Notes: generated by a model from the sequence alone, not told the origin. Counted from the stretch's first letter, positions 29,922-39,937 are shown. The stretch is 64,000 bases of DNA from Reyranella massiliensis 521 (GCA_945862125.1 CAMAYC010000001.1:1-64000), one strand, 5' to 3'. Program-made: numbers and translations.

Positions 29922-31021
29922 GCCGCGAGCTCCGGGGCTGGCCGCGGGGCGAACGAGCGGCCGTTCCACTGCACGGGGAGCTGCGGCAAGCGAAGCCTGC
30001 CCAACTTCGGATGCGCCATCTCGGTCAGGAATCCACGCGACACATATTGCTCGGTCTCCAGGAGTTCGGCCGGCGAGAAGATCGGCCCGAACGGTACGCC
30101 CTTGGCCTGCGCCGTCTTCTGGATCTCGGCGCGGGTCTTGTCGGCGAACCACGGCGTGATGATCTCGTACAGCCGGGAGATGTTCTCGCGGCGGCCGGCA
30201 CGAGTGTTGAACATCGGGTCGGCGAGGCGCGGATCGCCGATCAGGGTGCGCGTCGCCGGCCACTGGGTGACGGTGTAGACCACGGCCACGTGGCCATCGC
30301 GGCAGGGCACGATCTGGAATTCGGAGTTCCTGCCTTCACGGCCGGGCGAGGTGCCGCCGGCTTCGGCGCCGGAGGCCGCCTTCCAGTTCACCCATTGCAT
30401 CACTTCCGCCAGCGACACGCGGACGACGGGCGCCGCCTGGCCGGCATCGCGAGCGGCGAGGGCGGCGGCCAGGCCTGTGAAAGCGGTGAGGCCCGCGGCG
30501 TAGGAAGCCTGATGCCCGCCCAGACGCAGTGGCTTGCGTTCGGGCTCACCCACCATGTGCAGCAGCCCGCCCAGCGCCATGATCGCGAACTCGCTGACCG
30601 GCCGGGTCGCGGCATTCATCTCGACTGGAAACGCCGCGATCTCGATCGGCGTCGCGCGCGCGTTGCGGAGCAGGGGGGCCACCGTGGCCGGCTCCTCGAA
30701 CAGCACCGCATCGGCTTTGTCGAGCAGGCCGGCCAGTGCGGTTCGTCCGGCATCGCTCGCGAGGTCGAGCACCAGCGAGCGCTTGGAAGTGTTGAGGAAC
30801 TGGAAGAGCGCGCTTTCGCCCTGCGGCAGGAACGGTGGCGCGCGGCGTACCGGATCGCCGCCGGGTGGTTCGATCTTGAGCACGTCGGCGCCGAGATCGG
30901 CCGCGATCTTGGCGGCGAGCGACGTTGCCAGACGCAGGCAGAGCGGCACGTTCGTGTCGTTCACCTCAAGGATCGTGAAGCGGGCCAGCGGCAGGGCGGT
31001 ATCGTCGATCATCTTCTGCAT
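29918..31021 (-). CDS. CaiB/BaiF CoA-transferase family protein (divergent)
   Basis: LAAKIAADLGADVLKIEPPGGDPVRRAPPF...LNTSKRSLVLDL; ATGA overlap with the following CaiB gene. Confidence 0.85.
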   Translation of the reverse strand: MQKMIDDTALPLARFTILEVNDTNVPLCLRLATSLAAKIAADLGADVLKIEPPGGDPVRRAPPFLPQGESALFQFLNTSKRSLVLDLASDAGRTALAGLLDKADAVLFEEPATVAPLLRNARATPIEIAAFPVEMNAATRPVSEFAIMALGGLLHMVGEPERKPLRLGGHQASYAAGLTAFTGLAAALAARDAGQAAPVVRVSLAEVMQWVNWKAASGAEAGGTSPGREGRNSEFQIVPCRDGHVAVVYTVTQWPATRTLIGDPRLADPMFNTRAGRRENISRLYEIITPWFADKTRAEIQKTAQAKGVPFGPIFSPAELLETEQYVSRGFLTEMAHPKLGRLRLPQLPVQWNGRSFAPRPAPELAA

Positions 31022-31073
31022 ATCGTGGCGTGTGCTACTGTGCCGGTCTACGGACGAATTTCGCGGGGATTTC

Positions 31074-32288
31074 ATGGCACAGACCGGCAACCACAAGGGG
31101 CTTACCTTCGGCATCTTCCTGGCGCCGTTCCACCGCGTCGGCGAGAATCCGACGCTCGGCATGGCACGCGATATGGAGCTGATCGAGTGGATCGACGAGC
31201 TGGGATACGATGAGGCCTGGATCGGCGAGCATCACTCCGCCGGCTGGGAAACGATCGCCTCGCCGGAAGTCTTCATCGGGGCCGCCATCGAGCGCACACG
31301 CTACATCCGCCTGGGCTCGGGCGTAACCAGCCTGCCGTATCACCACCCGCTGATGGTGGCGAACCGCTTCGTGCAGCTCGATCACATGTCGCGCGGCCGC
31401 ACGATGCTGGGCTGCGGCCCCGGCGCACTGCCGTCCGACGCCTACATGATGGGCATCGAGCCCTCGACCCAACGGCCGCGCATGGAAGAGGCGCTGGCGG
31501 CCATCATGGCGCTGCTGAAGTGCGAGGAGCCGGTCACCATGAAGACCGACTGGTTCGAGCTTAAAGAGGCACGCCTGCACCTGGCGCCCTACAGCTATCC
31601 GCACTTCCCGATCGCCTGCGCCAGCACCATCACACCCTCGGGCATGATCGCGGCCGGCAAGCACGGGCTCGGTGTGCTGTCTATCGGCGCTGGCATTCCG
31701 GGTGGACCGGAGATGCTGGGCAAACAGTGGGGCATTTACGAGGAGACCGCGGCCAAGCACGGCCACAAGGCCGACCGCTCGAAATGGCGCGTGGTCGTGA
31801 ACTGCCACGTCGCCGATGACGACGAGGAGGCGCTGCGCCAGGTCCACAAGGGCGAGCGCAACGAGACCATCACCTATTTCGAGGACACGCTCGGCCGCCC
31901 GCCAGGCCGCGCCGACGATCCGCTGCGCGAAGGCGTCAAGATGGGAACGACCCTCGTCGGTTCGCCGGACACCGTTGCCAAGGGCATCGAGCGGCTGCTC
32001 GGTTTCTCCAGCGGCGGCTTCGGCGGCGTGCTGTTCCGCGCCAACGAATGGGCGACGCGCGAGCAGATCCTGCGCTCCTACGAGTTGTTCGCACGTTATG
32101 TGATGCCGCGCTTCCAGGGTTCGCTCGACACGATCGTCAATTCGAATCAGTGGGCCAAGGACAACCGCAAGGGCATCTTCGGGCCCAACGTGGCGGCGGT
32201 GAAAAAGGCTTTTACCGACGCCGGCCGCGAAGCGCCCGAGGAGTTCCGTGCCCGGACGCCCGGCGCGCGGGATGTCGCGGGGGACTAG
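31074..32288 (+). CDS. LLM-class flavin-dependent oxidoreductase (luciferase-like monooxygenase)
   Basis: LTFGIFLAPFHRVGENPTLGMARDMELIEWIDELGYDEAWIGEHHSAGWETIASPEVFIGAAIERT. Confidence 0.92.
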   Translation: MAQTGNHKGLTFGIFLAPFHRVGENPTLGMARDMELIEWIDELGYDEAWIGEHHSAGWETIASPEVFIGAAIERTRYIRLGSGVTSLPYHHPLMVANRFVQLDHMSRGRTMLGCGPGALPSDAYMMGIEPSTQRPRMEEALAAIMALLKCEEPVTMKTDWFELKEARLHLAPYSYPHFPIACASTITPSGMIAAGKHGLGVLSIGAGIPGGPEMLGKQWGIYEETAAKHGHKADRSKWRVVVNCHVADDDEEALRQVHKGERNETITYFEDTLGRPPGRADDPLREGVKMGTTLVGSPDTVAKGIERLLGFSSGGFGGVLFRANEWATREQILRSYELFARYVMPRFQGSLDTIVNSNQWAKDNRKGIFGPNVAAVKKAFTDAGREAPEEFRARTPGARDVAGD

Positions 32289-32389
32289 GACTGGCGGCAT
32301 CGTTTTTCGGAGCGAAAGAGCGCGCTTTCCTGTGAGCCTCCGATCCCCCAACATGTGCGCCGCACAATGACCAGGGGGATGGCTCACCG

Positions 32390-33562
32390 ATGAGCATCAA
32401 GGGCAAAGCCTATATTGCCGGCATCTACGAGCATCCGACGCGACTCGCGAAGGATATCTCGCTGGCGCAAATCCACGCCCAGTGCGCCAAGGGCGCGCTC
32501 GAGGATGCCGGCCTCACCAAGGACGACGTCGACGGCTATTTCTGTGCCGGCGACGCGCCCGGCCTGGGGCCGATGTCGATGGTCGAGTACATGGGGCTGA
32601 AGCCGCGCCATGTCGATTCGACCGATACCGGCGGCTCTTCCTACGTGCTCCATGTCGGCCACGCGGCCGAAGCGATCGCCGCCGGCAAGTGCAAAGTGGC
32701 GCTGATCACGCTGGCCGGCCGGCCGCGCGCGGAGGGCATGGCGACCGGAACGGTGCCGCGGTCGCGCGGCGGCACGCCGACGCCAGACGAACCGTTCGAG
32801 TTCCCCTACGGTCCGACCGTTGTAAACATGTACGCCATGTGCGCCATGCGCCACATGCACGAGTTCGGCACGACGTCGGAGCAGCTCGCCTGGATCAAGG
32901 TCGCAGCCTCGCACCACGCACAATACAATCCGCATGCGCTGCTGAAGGATGTCGTCACGGTCGAGGAAGTCGTGAACTCGCCGATGATCTCCGATCCGCT
33001 GCACCGGCTCGACTGCTGCGTCATCACTGACGGTGGCGGCGCGATCGTGGTCGTGGCGCCGGAGATCGCGGCCAAGCTCAAGCGGCCCAAGGTCAAGCTG
33101 ATCGGCGCCGGCGAGTTCGTGAAGACCCAGATGGGCGGCAAGGTCGACCTTACCTATTCCGGTGCACGCTTCTCGGGCGCCGCGGCCTTCGCCGAGGCGG
33201 GCGTGAAGCCCGCCGACATCAAGTACGCCTCGATCTACGACAGCTTCACCATCACCGTGCTGATGCAGCTGGAAGACCTCGGCTTCTGCGAGAAGGGCAA
33301 GGGCGGTGCGTTCGTCTCAGACGGCAACCTGATCGCGGGCACCGGCAAGCTGCCGTTCAACACCGATGGCGGCGGGCTCTGCAGCAACCATCCGGGCAAC
33401 CGCGGCGGTCTCACCAAGGTGCTGGAGGCGGTCCGCCAGTTGCGCGGCGAGGCCCATCCCAAGGTGCAGGTCAAGAACTGCAATCTCGCCGTCGCGCACG
33501 GCACGGGCGGTTCGCTCGGCCTGCGTCACGGCAGCGCCACCGTCATTCTGGAGAGGGAGTAG
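32390..33562 (+). CDS. Thiolase-like protein (SCP-x / acetyl-CoA acetyltransferase type)
   Basis: AYIAGIYEHPTRLAKDISLAQIHAQCAKGALEDAGLTKDDVDGYFCAGDAPG; NTDGGGLCSNHPGNRGG; HGTGGSLGLRHGSATVILER. Confidence 0.88.
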   Translation: MSIKGKAYIAGIYEHPTRLAKDISLAQIHAQCAKGALEDAGLTKDDVDGYFCAGDAPGLGPMSMVEYMGLKPRHVDSTDTGGSSYVLHVGHAAEAIAAGKCKVALITLAGRPRAEGMATGTVPRSRGGTPTPDEPFEFPYGPTVVNMYAMCAMRHMHEFGTTSEQLAWIKVAASHHAQYNPHALLKDVVTVEEVVNSPMISDPLHRLDCCVITDGGGAIVVVAPEIAAKLKRPKVKLIGAGEFVKTQMGGKVDLTYSGARFSGAAAFAEAGVKPADIKYASIYDSFTITVLMQLEDLGFCEKGKGGAFVSDGNLIAGTGKLPFNTDGGGLCSNHPGNRGGLTKVLEAVRQLRGEAHPKVQVKNCNLAVAHGTGGSLGLRHGSATVILERE

Positions 33563-33565
33563 ATC

Positions 33566-33961
33566 ATGGCCGATACCAAAGAGCGCAAGCTGCCCGCGCC
33601 GGCCGTGAGCCAGGAGACGCAGGCCTATTGGGATGCCGCCGCCAAGGGCAAGCTGCTGGTGCGCAAGTGCACGAGCTGCGGCCAGGCGCATCACTATCCG
33701 CGCACGATCTGCCCGTTCTGCTTCAGCGACAAGACTGAATGGATCGAAGCATCGGGCAAGGGCACGATCTATTCCTACAGTGTCATGCGCCGCGCCCCGG
33801 TGCCCTACGCCATGGCCTATGTGACCCTGGCGGAGGGCCCGCGCATGGTGACCAACATCGTCGATTGCGACTTCGACAGACTGAAGTGCGAGCAGGCGGT
33901 GAAGCTGGTGTTCAAGCCGACCGACGGCGGCCCACCGCTGCCGATGTTCACGCCGGCTTAA
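33566..33961 (+). CDS. Zn-ribbon/OB-fold protein (DUF35 type), thiolase partner
   Basis: LLVRKCTSCGQAHHYPRTICPFCFSDKTEWIEASGKGTIYSYSVMRR. Confidence 0.9.
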   Translation: MADTKERKLPAPAVSQETQAYWDAAAKGKLLVRKCTSCGQAHHYPRTICPFCFSDKTEWIEASGKGTIYSYSVMRRAPVPYAMAYVTLAEGPRMVTNIVDCDFDRLKCEQAVKLVFKPTDGGPPLPMFTPA

Positions 33962-35307
33962 GGCGCGACAGCAAAGATGTAGCGGTCGGGCCGCAGCAGC
34001 GCGGCCCGAGCGCCTCGCTCAGCGAGCCAGTCCTGCCCGACACCGGGCAGGAGCACGGCATCCGGTCTCAGCTTTTCCAGCAATGCCGGCTCGCCGACGA
34101 TGGCGAAGCGCTGCCCGATCGCATCGTCCATCAGCCTGCCATCGGCGAGGGTCGGCTGCGGAAAGAGCGCACCGATCAGCGGGCCCGTGCCGTGACCGTA
34201 GCCGGGTCCGAGCTGCGGGGCGGGGAAATCGAAGGTAGTGCTGCCTTCGGCGAAGCGTTGGTTGCGTGCGGCGATCTCCGCCGGATCGGTGGCCTGTATG
34301 ACGGCGCCCAGCCGCACCGCCAGTTCGATGAAGGCCCGCGCGTGCGGCAGGCGCTCGCTTTCATAGGTGTCGAGCAAAGAGTCAGGTGCTTCACTCCGCA
34401 CGACTGCGGCGAGCTTCCATGCGAGGTTGGACGCATCGCGCATGCCGGTGCACATGCCCTGGCCAAGGAAGGGTGGCGTCTGGTGGCAGGCATCGCCCGC
34501 CAGCAGCAGCCGACCCCTGCGCCAGCCCTCCTGCACCACCGAATGGAACGTATAGACGGCGGCTCGCTCGATTTCTGCATCCTCGGGGCCGAGCCAGCGC
34601 GCGATCATGGGCCAGAAGATTTCCGGATCCGTGAGCCGCGCCGGGTCGTCGCCGGGCATCAGCATGATCTCCCAGCGTCGCCGTCGGCCGTTGACGTTGA
34701 CCAGCGTCATGGGCCGCGCCGGATCGCAGAATTGCAGCGAATAGAGCGGCAACGCCTTGGTGCGCGGGCTCTCCGGATCGGCCAGCACGTCGACAACCAG
34801 CCACGGCTGATGCAGGCCGAGATCGACCTGTCGGCTGCCGATGGCCCGGCGCACCAGCGAGCGCGCACCGTCACAGCCGACGACAAAGCGTGCGTCCAGA
34901 TTGTCGACGGAAGTGACTTCCTCGCCGAGATGGACGCGTACATTGGGGAAACGCGCGAGGCCCTGGCGCAGGATTCCTTCGAGGACAGGCTGGTGGAAGT
35001 ACCAGCTTCCCGACCAGCCGTTGGGATCGGGTCGTTCGCTGCCACGCCGGATCATCAGGGTTCGGCCCGACGGTTCCTCATAGCGCGCGCCGTGGGGCGA
35101 GGGCCTGGTCGCCGCGGCGATTCGATTGGCAAGCCCTGCCGCCTGGAAGATGCGCATGACCTCGCCGTCGAAATGCACGGCTCGCGGCAAGGCATGGACG
35201 TCGCGCTCGCGGTCGTAGATGTCGACCGAGAGTCCGGCCTGGCCCAGCAGGTTCGCCAGCAGGGCGCCGACCGGCCCGCAGCCGACGATCGCTACATCGG
35301 TGCTCAG
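33958..35307 (-). CDS. FAD-dependent aromatic monooxygenase (MhpA-like)
   Basis: LSTDVAIVGCGPVGALLANLLGQAGLSVDIYDRE; LLLAGDACHQTPPFLGQGMCTGMRDASNLAWKL; start is ambiguous, CTG at 35307 proposed. Confidence 0.85.
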   Translation of the reverse strand: MSTDVAIVGCGPVGALLANLLGQAGLSVDIYDRERDVHALPRAVHFDGEVMRIFQAAGLANRIAAATRPSPHGARYEEPSGRTLMIRRGSERPDPNGWSGSWYFHQPVLEGILRQGLARFPNVRVHLGEEVTSVDNLDARFVVGCDGARSLVRRAIGSRQVDLGLHQPWLVVDVLADPESPRTKALPLYSLQFCDPARPMTLVNVNGRRRRWEIMLMPGDDPARLTDPEIFWPMIARWLGPEDAEIERAAVYTFHSVVQEGWRRGRLLLAGDACHQTPPFLGQGMCTGMRDASNLAWKLAAVVRSEAPDSLLDTYESERLPHARAFIELAVRLGAVIQATDPAEIAARNQRFAEGSTTFDFPAPQLGPGYGHGTGPLIGALFPQPTLADGRLMDDAIGQRFAIVGEPALLEKLRPDAVLLPGVGQDWLAERGARAALLRPDRYIFAVAP

Positions 35308-37640
35308 GAGTTCAGCGCCTCCCAGACGCGCTCGGGCGTGGCCGGCATGTTGATGTGCTTGCCGCCCAGTGCATCGACGATGGCGTTCATCACCGACGGC
35401 AACGAACCCGCGCAACCGGCCTCGCCGCAGCCCTTGGCCCCCAGCACGTTGGTCGTCGCCGGCACCGAGTGGTAGCCCATTTCGAAGAACGGCACCGTAT
35501 CGGCGCGCGGCAAGGCGTAGTCGGTGAAGCTGCCGGTGAGCGGCTGGCCGTCCTCGCTGTAGACCACGCGCTCGAACATCGCCTGGCCGATGCCCTGCAC
35601 AACGCCGCCGTGGCTCTGGCCCTCGACCAGCAGCGGATTGATGACCGTGCCGAAGTCGCCAACCATCGTGTACTTCACGACTTCTACGACGCCGGTGTCG
35701 GGATCGATCTCGACTTCCGCGACATGCGCGCCATTGGGAAAGGCTGACGGCGCCGCCTCATGCACGTGGCTGACATCGAGCGTGGCCGGCACGCCCTCGG
35801 GCAGTTTCATGCCGGCGCGCAGCCGCTCGGCCAGTTCCATGATGCCGATGCCACGGTCGGTACCGACGATGGTGAAGCGGCCGGCCTGGAATTCGATGTC
35901 GGCGGCCGAGGCTTCCAGCGCCACGCCCGCGATCTGCTTGCCCTTGTCGATCACCTTGTCGGAGGCTTCGACGATCGCCGCCCCTGACGCCATGATCGAC
36001 TTGGAACCGCCGGTGCCGCCGCCAGCGATCAGCAGATCGCTGTCGCCCTGGACCAGCTTGATCTTCCTGAACGGGATGCCGAGCTTGGTGGTCAGTACCT
36101 GGGCGAAGGCCGACCAGTGGCCCTGGCCGTAGTCGAGCGTGCCGGTGATGATGGTGACGTCGCCGTTGGGCTCGAAGCGGATGCCGCCCATCTCGTTGGT
36201 CGGCGGCGCGGTCACTTCGAGATAATCGCCGATGCCCATGCCGCGCAGCTTGCCGCGCGCCTTGCTCTCGGCCTTGCGACCGGCGAAGCCCTCGACGTCG
36301 GCGAGTTTCAGCGCCTTGTCGAGCAGTATGGAGAACTCGCCCGAGTCATAGGTCGTGCCCGACGCGGTCTTGTAGGGCATCTCCTCGGGCCTGATGTGGT
36401 TGCGCTTGCGCATCTCGACCTGGTCGATGCCCATCTCGCGTGCCGCCGTGTCGATCAGCCGTTCCATGAAGTAGTTGGCCTCGGGCCGGCCGGCGCCGCG
36501 ATAGGCACCGATCGGCGAGGTATGAGTGAAGCAGACCTTGGTCGAAACCGAGATCAGCGGCGTGCGATAGATGGCAGCAAGGTTGCGGGTGACGCCGAGT
36601 GCGCCCATGGCCGCACCGACGTTGGAGAGATAGCCGCCCAGGTTCGCGTAGCCGACGAGGCGCACGGCGAGGAAGGTGCCGTCCTTGTCCAATGCCAGTT
36701 CGGCGTCGAAATCATGATCGCGGCCGTGCTGGTCGGAAAGGAAGCTGCCGCTGCGGTCGTCGGTCCACTTCACCGGCCGGCCGAGGATCTTCGAGGCATG
36801 AAAGAGACCGGCATATTCGGGGTAGGGCGAACCCTTCATGCCGAACGAGCCGCCGACATTGCCGGTGAGGATGCGCATTTGCGCCGGCTTGACGCCGAGC
36901 AGCGCCGCCATCTGATGCTTGAGGCCGAACACGCCCTGATTGCCGGCGTGGAAAGTGTAGCGGTCGCTCGCCTTGTCGTAGAAGGCGACCGCCGAGCGCG
37001 GCTCCATGGCGCAGACGACGATGCGGTTGCTTACCAGCCGAAGGCGCGTGACGTGCGCGGCCTTGGCGAAAGCTTCGTCGACCTTGGGCGTGTCACCGGA
37101 GTGAAAGTCGGCGCAGACGTTGCCGGGCACGTCGTCGAACACCACGGGCGCGCCGGGCTGGGCGGCCTCGCGCGCCTCGGTGACGGCGGGGAGAGATTCG
37201 ATGTCGATCACGACCGCCTCGGCCGCGTCCCGGGCCTCGGCCTGCGTCTCGGCGACGACAAAGGCCACCGGATCGCCGGCGAAGCGCACCTTGTCGGTGG
37301 CGAGCGAATAGCGCGTCGGCGTCTTCATCGGTGAACCGTCGCGTTGCGGCACCATCATCACCGTTTTCAGTGCCCCGTAGCCCGCGGCGTTGAGGTCGGC
37401 GCCGGTCCAGATACCCAGCACACCTGGCATCCGGCGCGCCTCCTCGATGTCGATGCCCTTGATGATCCCGTGCGCCACCTGGCTGCGCACCATCACGCAC
37501 CAGGCCTGGTTCTGGAGGCTGATATCGTCGCTGTAGCTCCCTTCGCCCTTCAGCAGGGTCGGGTCCTCCTGGCGGGGCACGGGCTGGCCGACGCCGAACT
37601 TCATCAAATCGAGATTATCCGCAGCGAAAGGCGCGTTCAT
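35304..37640 (-). CDS. Xanthine dehydrogenase / CO-dehydrogenase large (molybdopterin-binding) subunit family
   Basis: VPRQEDPTLLKGEGSYSDDI...; GAYRGAGRPEANYFMERLID; GTLDYGQGHWSAFAQV. Confidence 0.92.
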   Translation of the reverse strand: MNAPFAADNLDLMKFGVGQPVPRQEDPTLLKGEGSYSDDISLQNQAWCVMVRSQVAHGIIKGIDIEEARRMPGVLGIWTGADLNAAGYGALKTVMMVPQRDGSPMKTPTRYSLATDKVRFAGDPVAFVVAETQAEARDAAEAVVIDIESLPAVTEAREAAQPGAPVVFDDVPGNVCADFHSGDTPKVDEAFAKAAHVTRLRLVSNRIVVCAMEPRSAVAFYDKASDRYTFHAGNQGVFGLKHQMAALLGVKPAQMRILTGNVGGSFGMKGSPYPEYAGLFHASKILGRPVKWTDDRSGSFLSDQHGRDHDFDAELALDKDGTFLAVRLVGYANLGGYLSNVGAAMGALGVTRNLAAIYRTPLISVSTKVCFTHTSPIGAYRGAGRPEANYFMERLIDTAAREMGIDQVEMRKRNHIRPEEMPYKTASGTTYDSGEFSILLDKALKLADVEGFAGRKAESKARGKLRGMGIGDYLEVTAPPTNEMGGIRFEPNGDVTIITGTLDYGQGHWSAFAQVLTTKLGIPFRKIKLVQGDSDLLIAGGGTGGSKSIMASGAAIVEASDKVIDKGKQIAGVALEASAADIEFQAGRFTIVGTDRGIGIMELAERLRAGMKLPEGVPATLDVSHVHEAAPSAFPNGAHVAEVEIDPDTGVVEVVKYTMVGDFGTVINPLLVEGQSHGGVVQGIGQAMFERVVYSEDGQPLTGSFTDYALPRADTVPFFEMGYHSVPATTNVLGAKGCGEAGCAGSLPSVMNAIVDALGGKHINMPATPERVWEALNS

Positions 37641-37718
37641 CGGAACCCATTTCAAAAGAGGGGAAATTAGACCGCGATTATAGCGCGGCCAGGCATGGGC
37701 TGTGCTAGTGATTCAGGC

Positions 37719-39416
37719 ATGTCCAACCTCGATCCCGTCACGCTGACTGTCATCCAGAACGGCCTGATCCAGGTCTGTAACGAAATGGACCTGGCTTTCG
37801 TCCGGGCGGCGTTCTCGCCGGTAATTTCCGAGGGCATGGACCGCTCCGACGGTATTTACGACGCAACCGACGGATCCTTGATCGCCCAGGGCGAACTGGG
37901 CTTGCCGGTCTTCGTCGGCACCATGCAATTCTCGACCCGTGCCGTCATCGAGCGGGTGAAAAGCCACTATGCAGGAATGGTGGAGCCGGGCGACGTCTTC
38001 ATCGTCAACGACCCCTATCTCGGCGGCACCCATCTGATGGACGTACGGTTCGTAAAGCCGTTCTTCTACAAGGGCGAGGTCTTCGCCTGGCTCGCCAACA
38101 CCGGCCACTGGCCCGACGTCGGCGGCATGGTGCCCGGCGGCTTCTCCGCCAGCGCTACGGAGGTCGAGCAGGAGGGGCTGCGCCTGCCGCCGGTAAAATT
38201 CTTCAAGAAGGGCGAGATGGACCAGGAGATTCTCTCGATCATCCTGTCCAACATCCGCATTGCCGACCAGCGCATCGGCGACATCAAGGCCCAGGCCGCC
38301 GCACTGACCACTGGCGAGGTGCGCCTCACTGCATTGATCGACCGCTACGGCGCCGATGTCGTGCGCGCGGCCATCGCCGAGATGCGCCACCGCGCTGAGC
38401 GCCAGATGCGGGCCAAGATCGCCGGCATTCCCGACGGCATCTACGAAGGTAACTCGCAGGTCGACAGCGACGGCGTGGTCGACGAGCCGCTGACCATCCG
38501 GATGAAGATCACCAAGAAGGGCGATGAGCTGCTCTTCGACATGACCGGTTCGAGCCCGCCCTGCCGCGGGCCGATGAACAGCGTCATCGCCACCACCAAG
38601 TCGGCAATCTATCTCGCCATCAAACACATCTTCCCTGACGTGCCGATCAATGCCGGCACCTTCGAGCCGCTGAAGATCATCGAGCCCGAGGGCACGTTCC
38701 TTTATGCCAGGTATCCGCGGCCGGTCTCGGGCTGCGCCGCCGAGGTGAGCCAGCGCATCGCCGAGGCGGTGTTCGCGGCACTCACTCACGCAATTCCCGA
38801 CATCCTGTTCGCGGCTCCCGCCGGCACGTCGGGCAATCTCGGCGTTGGCGGCTTCGATCCCGAGCGCAACCGCAGCTACATCATGTATCTCTTCACCGGT
38901 GGCGGTTACGGAGGCTTCAAGGGCGGCGACGGCCTCAGCAACGGCTGTTCGACCATCGGCATTTCCAAGATGCCGCCGGTCGAGGTGCTGGAGCAGTTCT
39001 ATCCGATCCTGTTCGAGGAATTCTCCTTGTGCGAGGGCTCGGGTGGCGCTGGCGAATTCCGCGGCGGCTTCGGCATCAACTACGCCATCAAGCTGCGGCG
39101 CGGCGAGGCCCGGGTCTCGATGGTGATGGATCACGGCCGTACCGGCCCGCAGGGCGCGCTGGGCGGCAGTGCCGGCGGCGTCAACAAAGTGGCGGTGACG
39201 CAAGGCGGCAAGACCTACCGGCCGCCGCATCTTTCCAAGGACCAGGATATCGAGATCGGCGTCGGCGACGTGGTGCGCGTGTCGACGCCGGGCGGCGGCG
39301 GCTTCGGCGATCCCGCCCGACGCGATCCCGCGCGGGTTACCCGCGACGTGGCGCGCGGCTACTACACCGCAGAACAGGCGCGCGAGAAATTCGGTCAGCG
39401 GACGGCCGCGGAATGA
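37719..39416 (+). CDS. Hydantoinase B/oxoprolinase family protein
   Basis: MSNLDPVTLTVIQNGLIQVCNEMDLAFVRAAFSPVISEGMDRSDGIYDA; C-terminal STPGGGGFGDPARRDPARV. Confidence 0.9.
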   Translation: MSNLDPVTLTVIQNGLIQVCNEMDLAFVRAAFSPVISEGMDRSDGIYDATDGSLIAQGELGLPVFVGTMQFSTRAVIERVKSHYAGMVEPGDVFIVNDPYLGGTHLMDVRFVKPFFYKGEVFAWLANTGHWPDVGGMVPGGFSASATEVEQEGLRLPPVKFFKKGEMDQEILSIILSNIRIADQRIGDIKAQAAALTTGEVRLTALIDRYGADVVRAAIAEMRHRAERQMRAKIAGIPDGIYEGNSQVDSDGVVDEPLTIRMKITKKGDELLFDMTGSSPPCRGPMNSVIATTKSAIYLAIKHIFPDVPINAGTFEPLKIIEPEGTFLYARYPRPVSGCAAEVSQRIAEAVFAALTHAIPDILFAAPAGTSGNLGVGGFDPERNRSYIMYLFTGGGYGGFKGGDGLSNGCSTIGISKMPPVEVLEQFYPILFEEFSLCEGSGGAGEFRGGFGINYAIKLRRGEARVSMVMDHGRTGPQGALGGSAGGVNKVAVTQGGKTYRPPHLSKDQDIEIGVGDVVRVSTPGGGGFGDPARRDPARVTRDVARGYYTAEQAREKFGQRTAAE

Positions 39417-39937
39417 GGCTGCTCCGGCGACAGGTCCTGGCCCTGCCCGTGGTGATGGCGGCGGGCAATGCCGCGGCCCAGGCGATATGGATCCCGGTGT
39501 CGGGTGCCGACAATTCCTTCTATGTCGAGATGCCGGGGACGCCCCTCTACAAGGTGATCGACACGGCGACACCGGCCGGCACGCCTTTCGTCTATCACTC
39601 CTACAGTCTCGAATACCGGCGGCTTTCTTTCGTGGCGCAGACCGCGCTCTATCCCGCTGGGATCGATGTCGCGAAGCCACGCGTCAACCTGCAGATCGCA
39701 CTCGACGACCGCGCCCAGCGCCTGGAAGGCGGCAAATGGAGCAAGGTCGAGTGGCGCGACGTGCAGGGTGCCACCGCCGTCGAATCGATCGGCCCGATCG
39801 CCGGCGGCAGCGCGCTGCGGCAGCTTTCGCTGCTGAAGGGCCGCCGCTTCGTGTCGCTGGGCTATCTCGCGCCGGCCGACGCCATGCGCGCGCCGGAGGC
39901 CGAACGCTTCTTCCGCTCACTGAGGCTCATCGCATGA
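39413..39937 (+). CDS. Hypothetical secreted protein, 174 aa
   Basis: MRLLRRQVLALPVVMAAGNAAAQ signal; translationally coupled (ATGA) to the previous CDS. Confidence 0.65.
   Translation: MRLLRRQVLALPVVMAAGNAAAQAIWIPVSGADNSFYVEMPGTPLYKVIDTATPAGTPFVYHSYSLEYRRLSFVAQTALYPAGIDVAKPRVNLQIALDDRAQRLEGGKWSKVEWRDVQGATAVESIGPIAGGSALRQLSLLKGRRFVSLGYLAPADAMRAPEAERFFRSLRLIA

Noticed and set aside
36117-37334. 405-aa + strand ORF
   Set aside because: Shadow of the CoxL-type gene.
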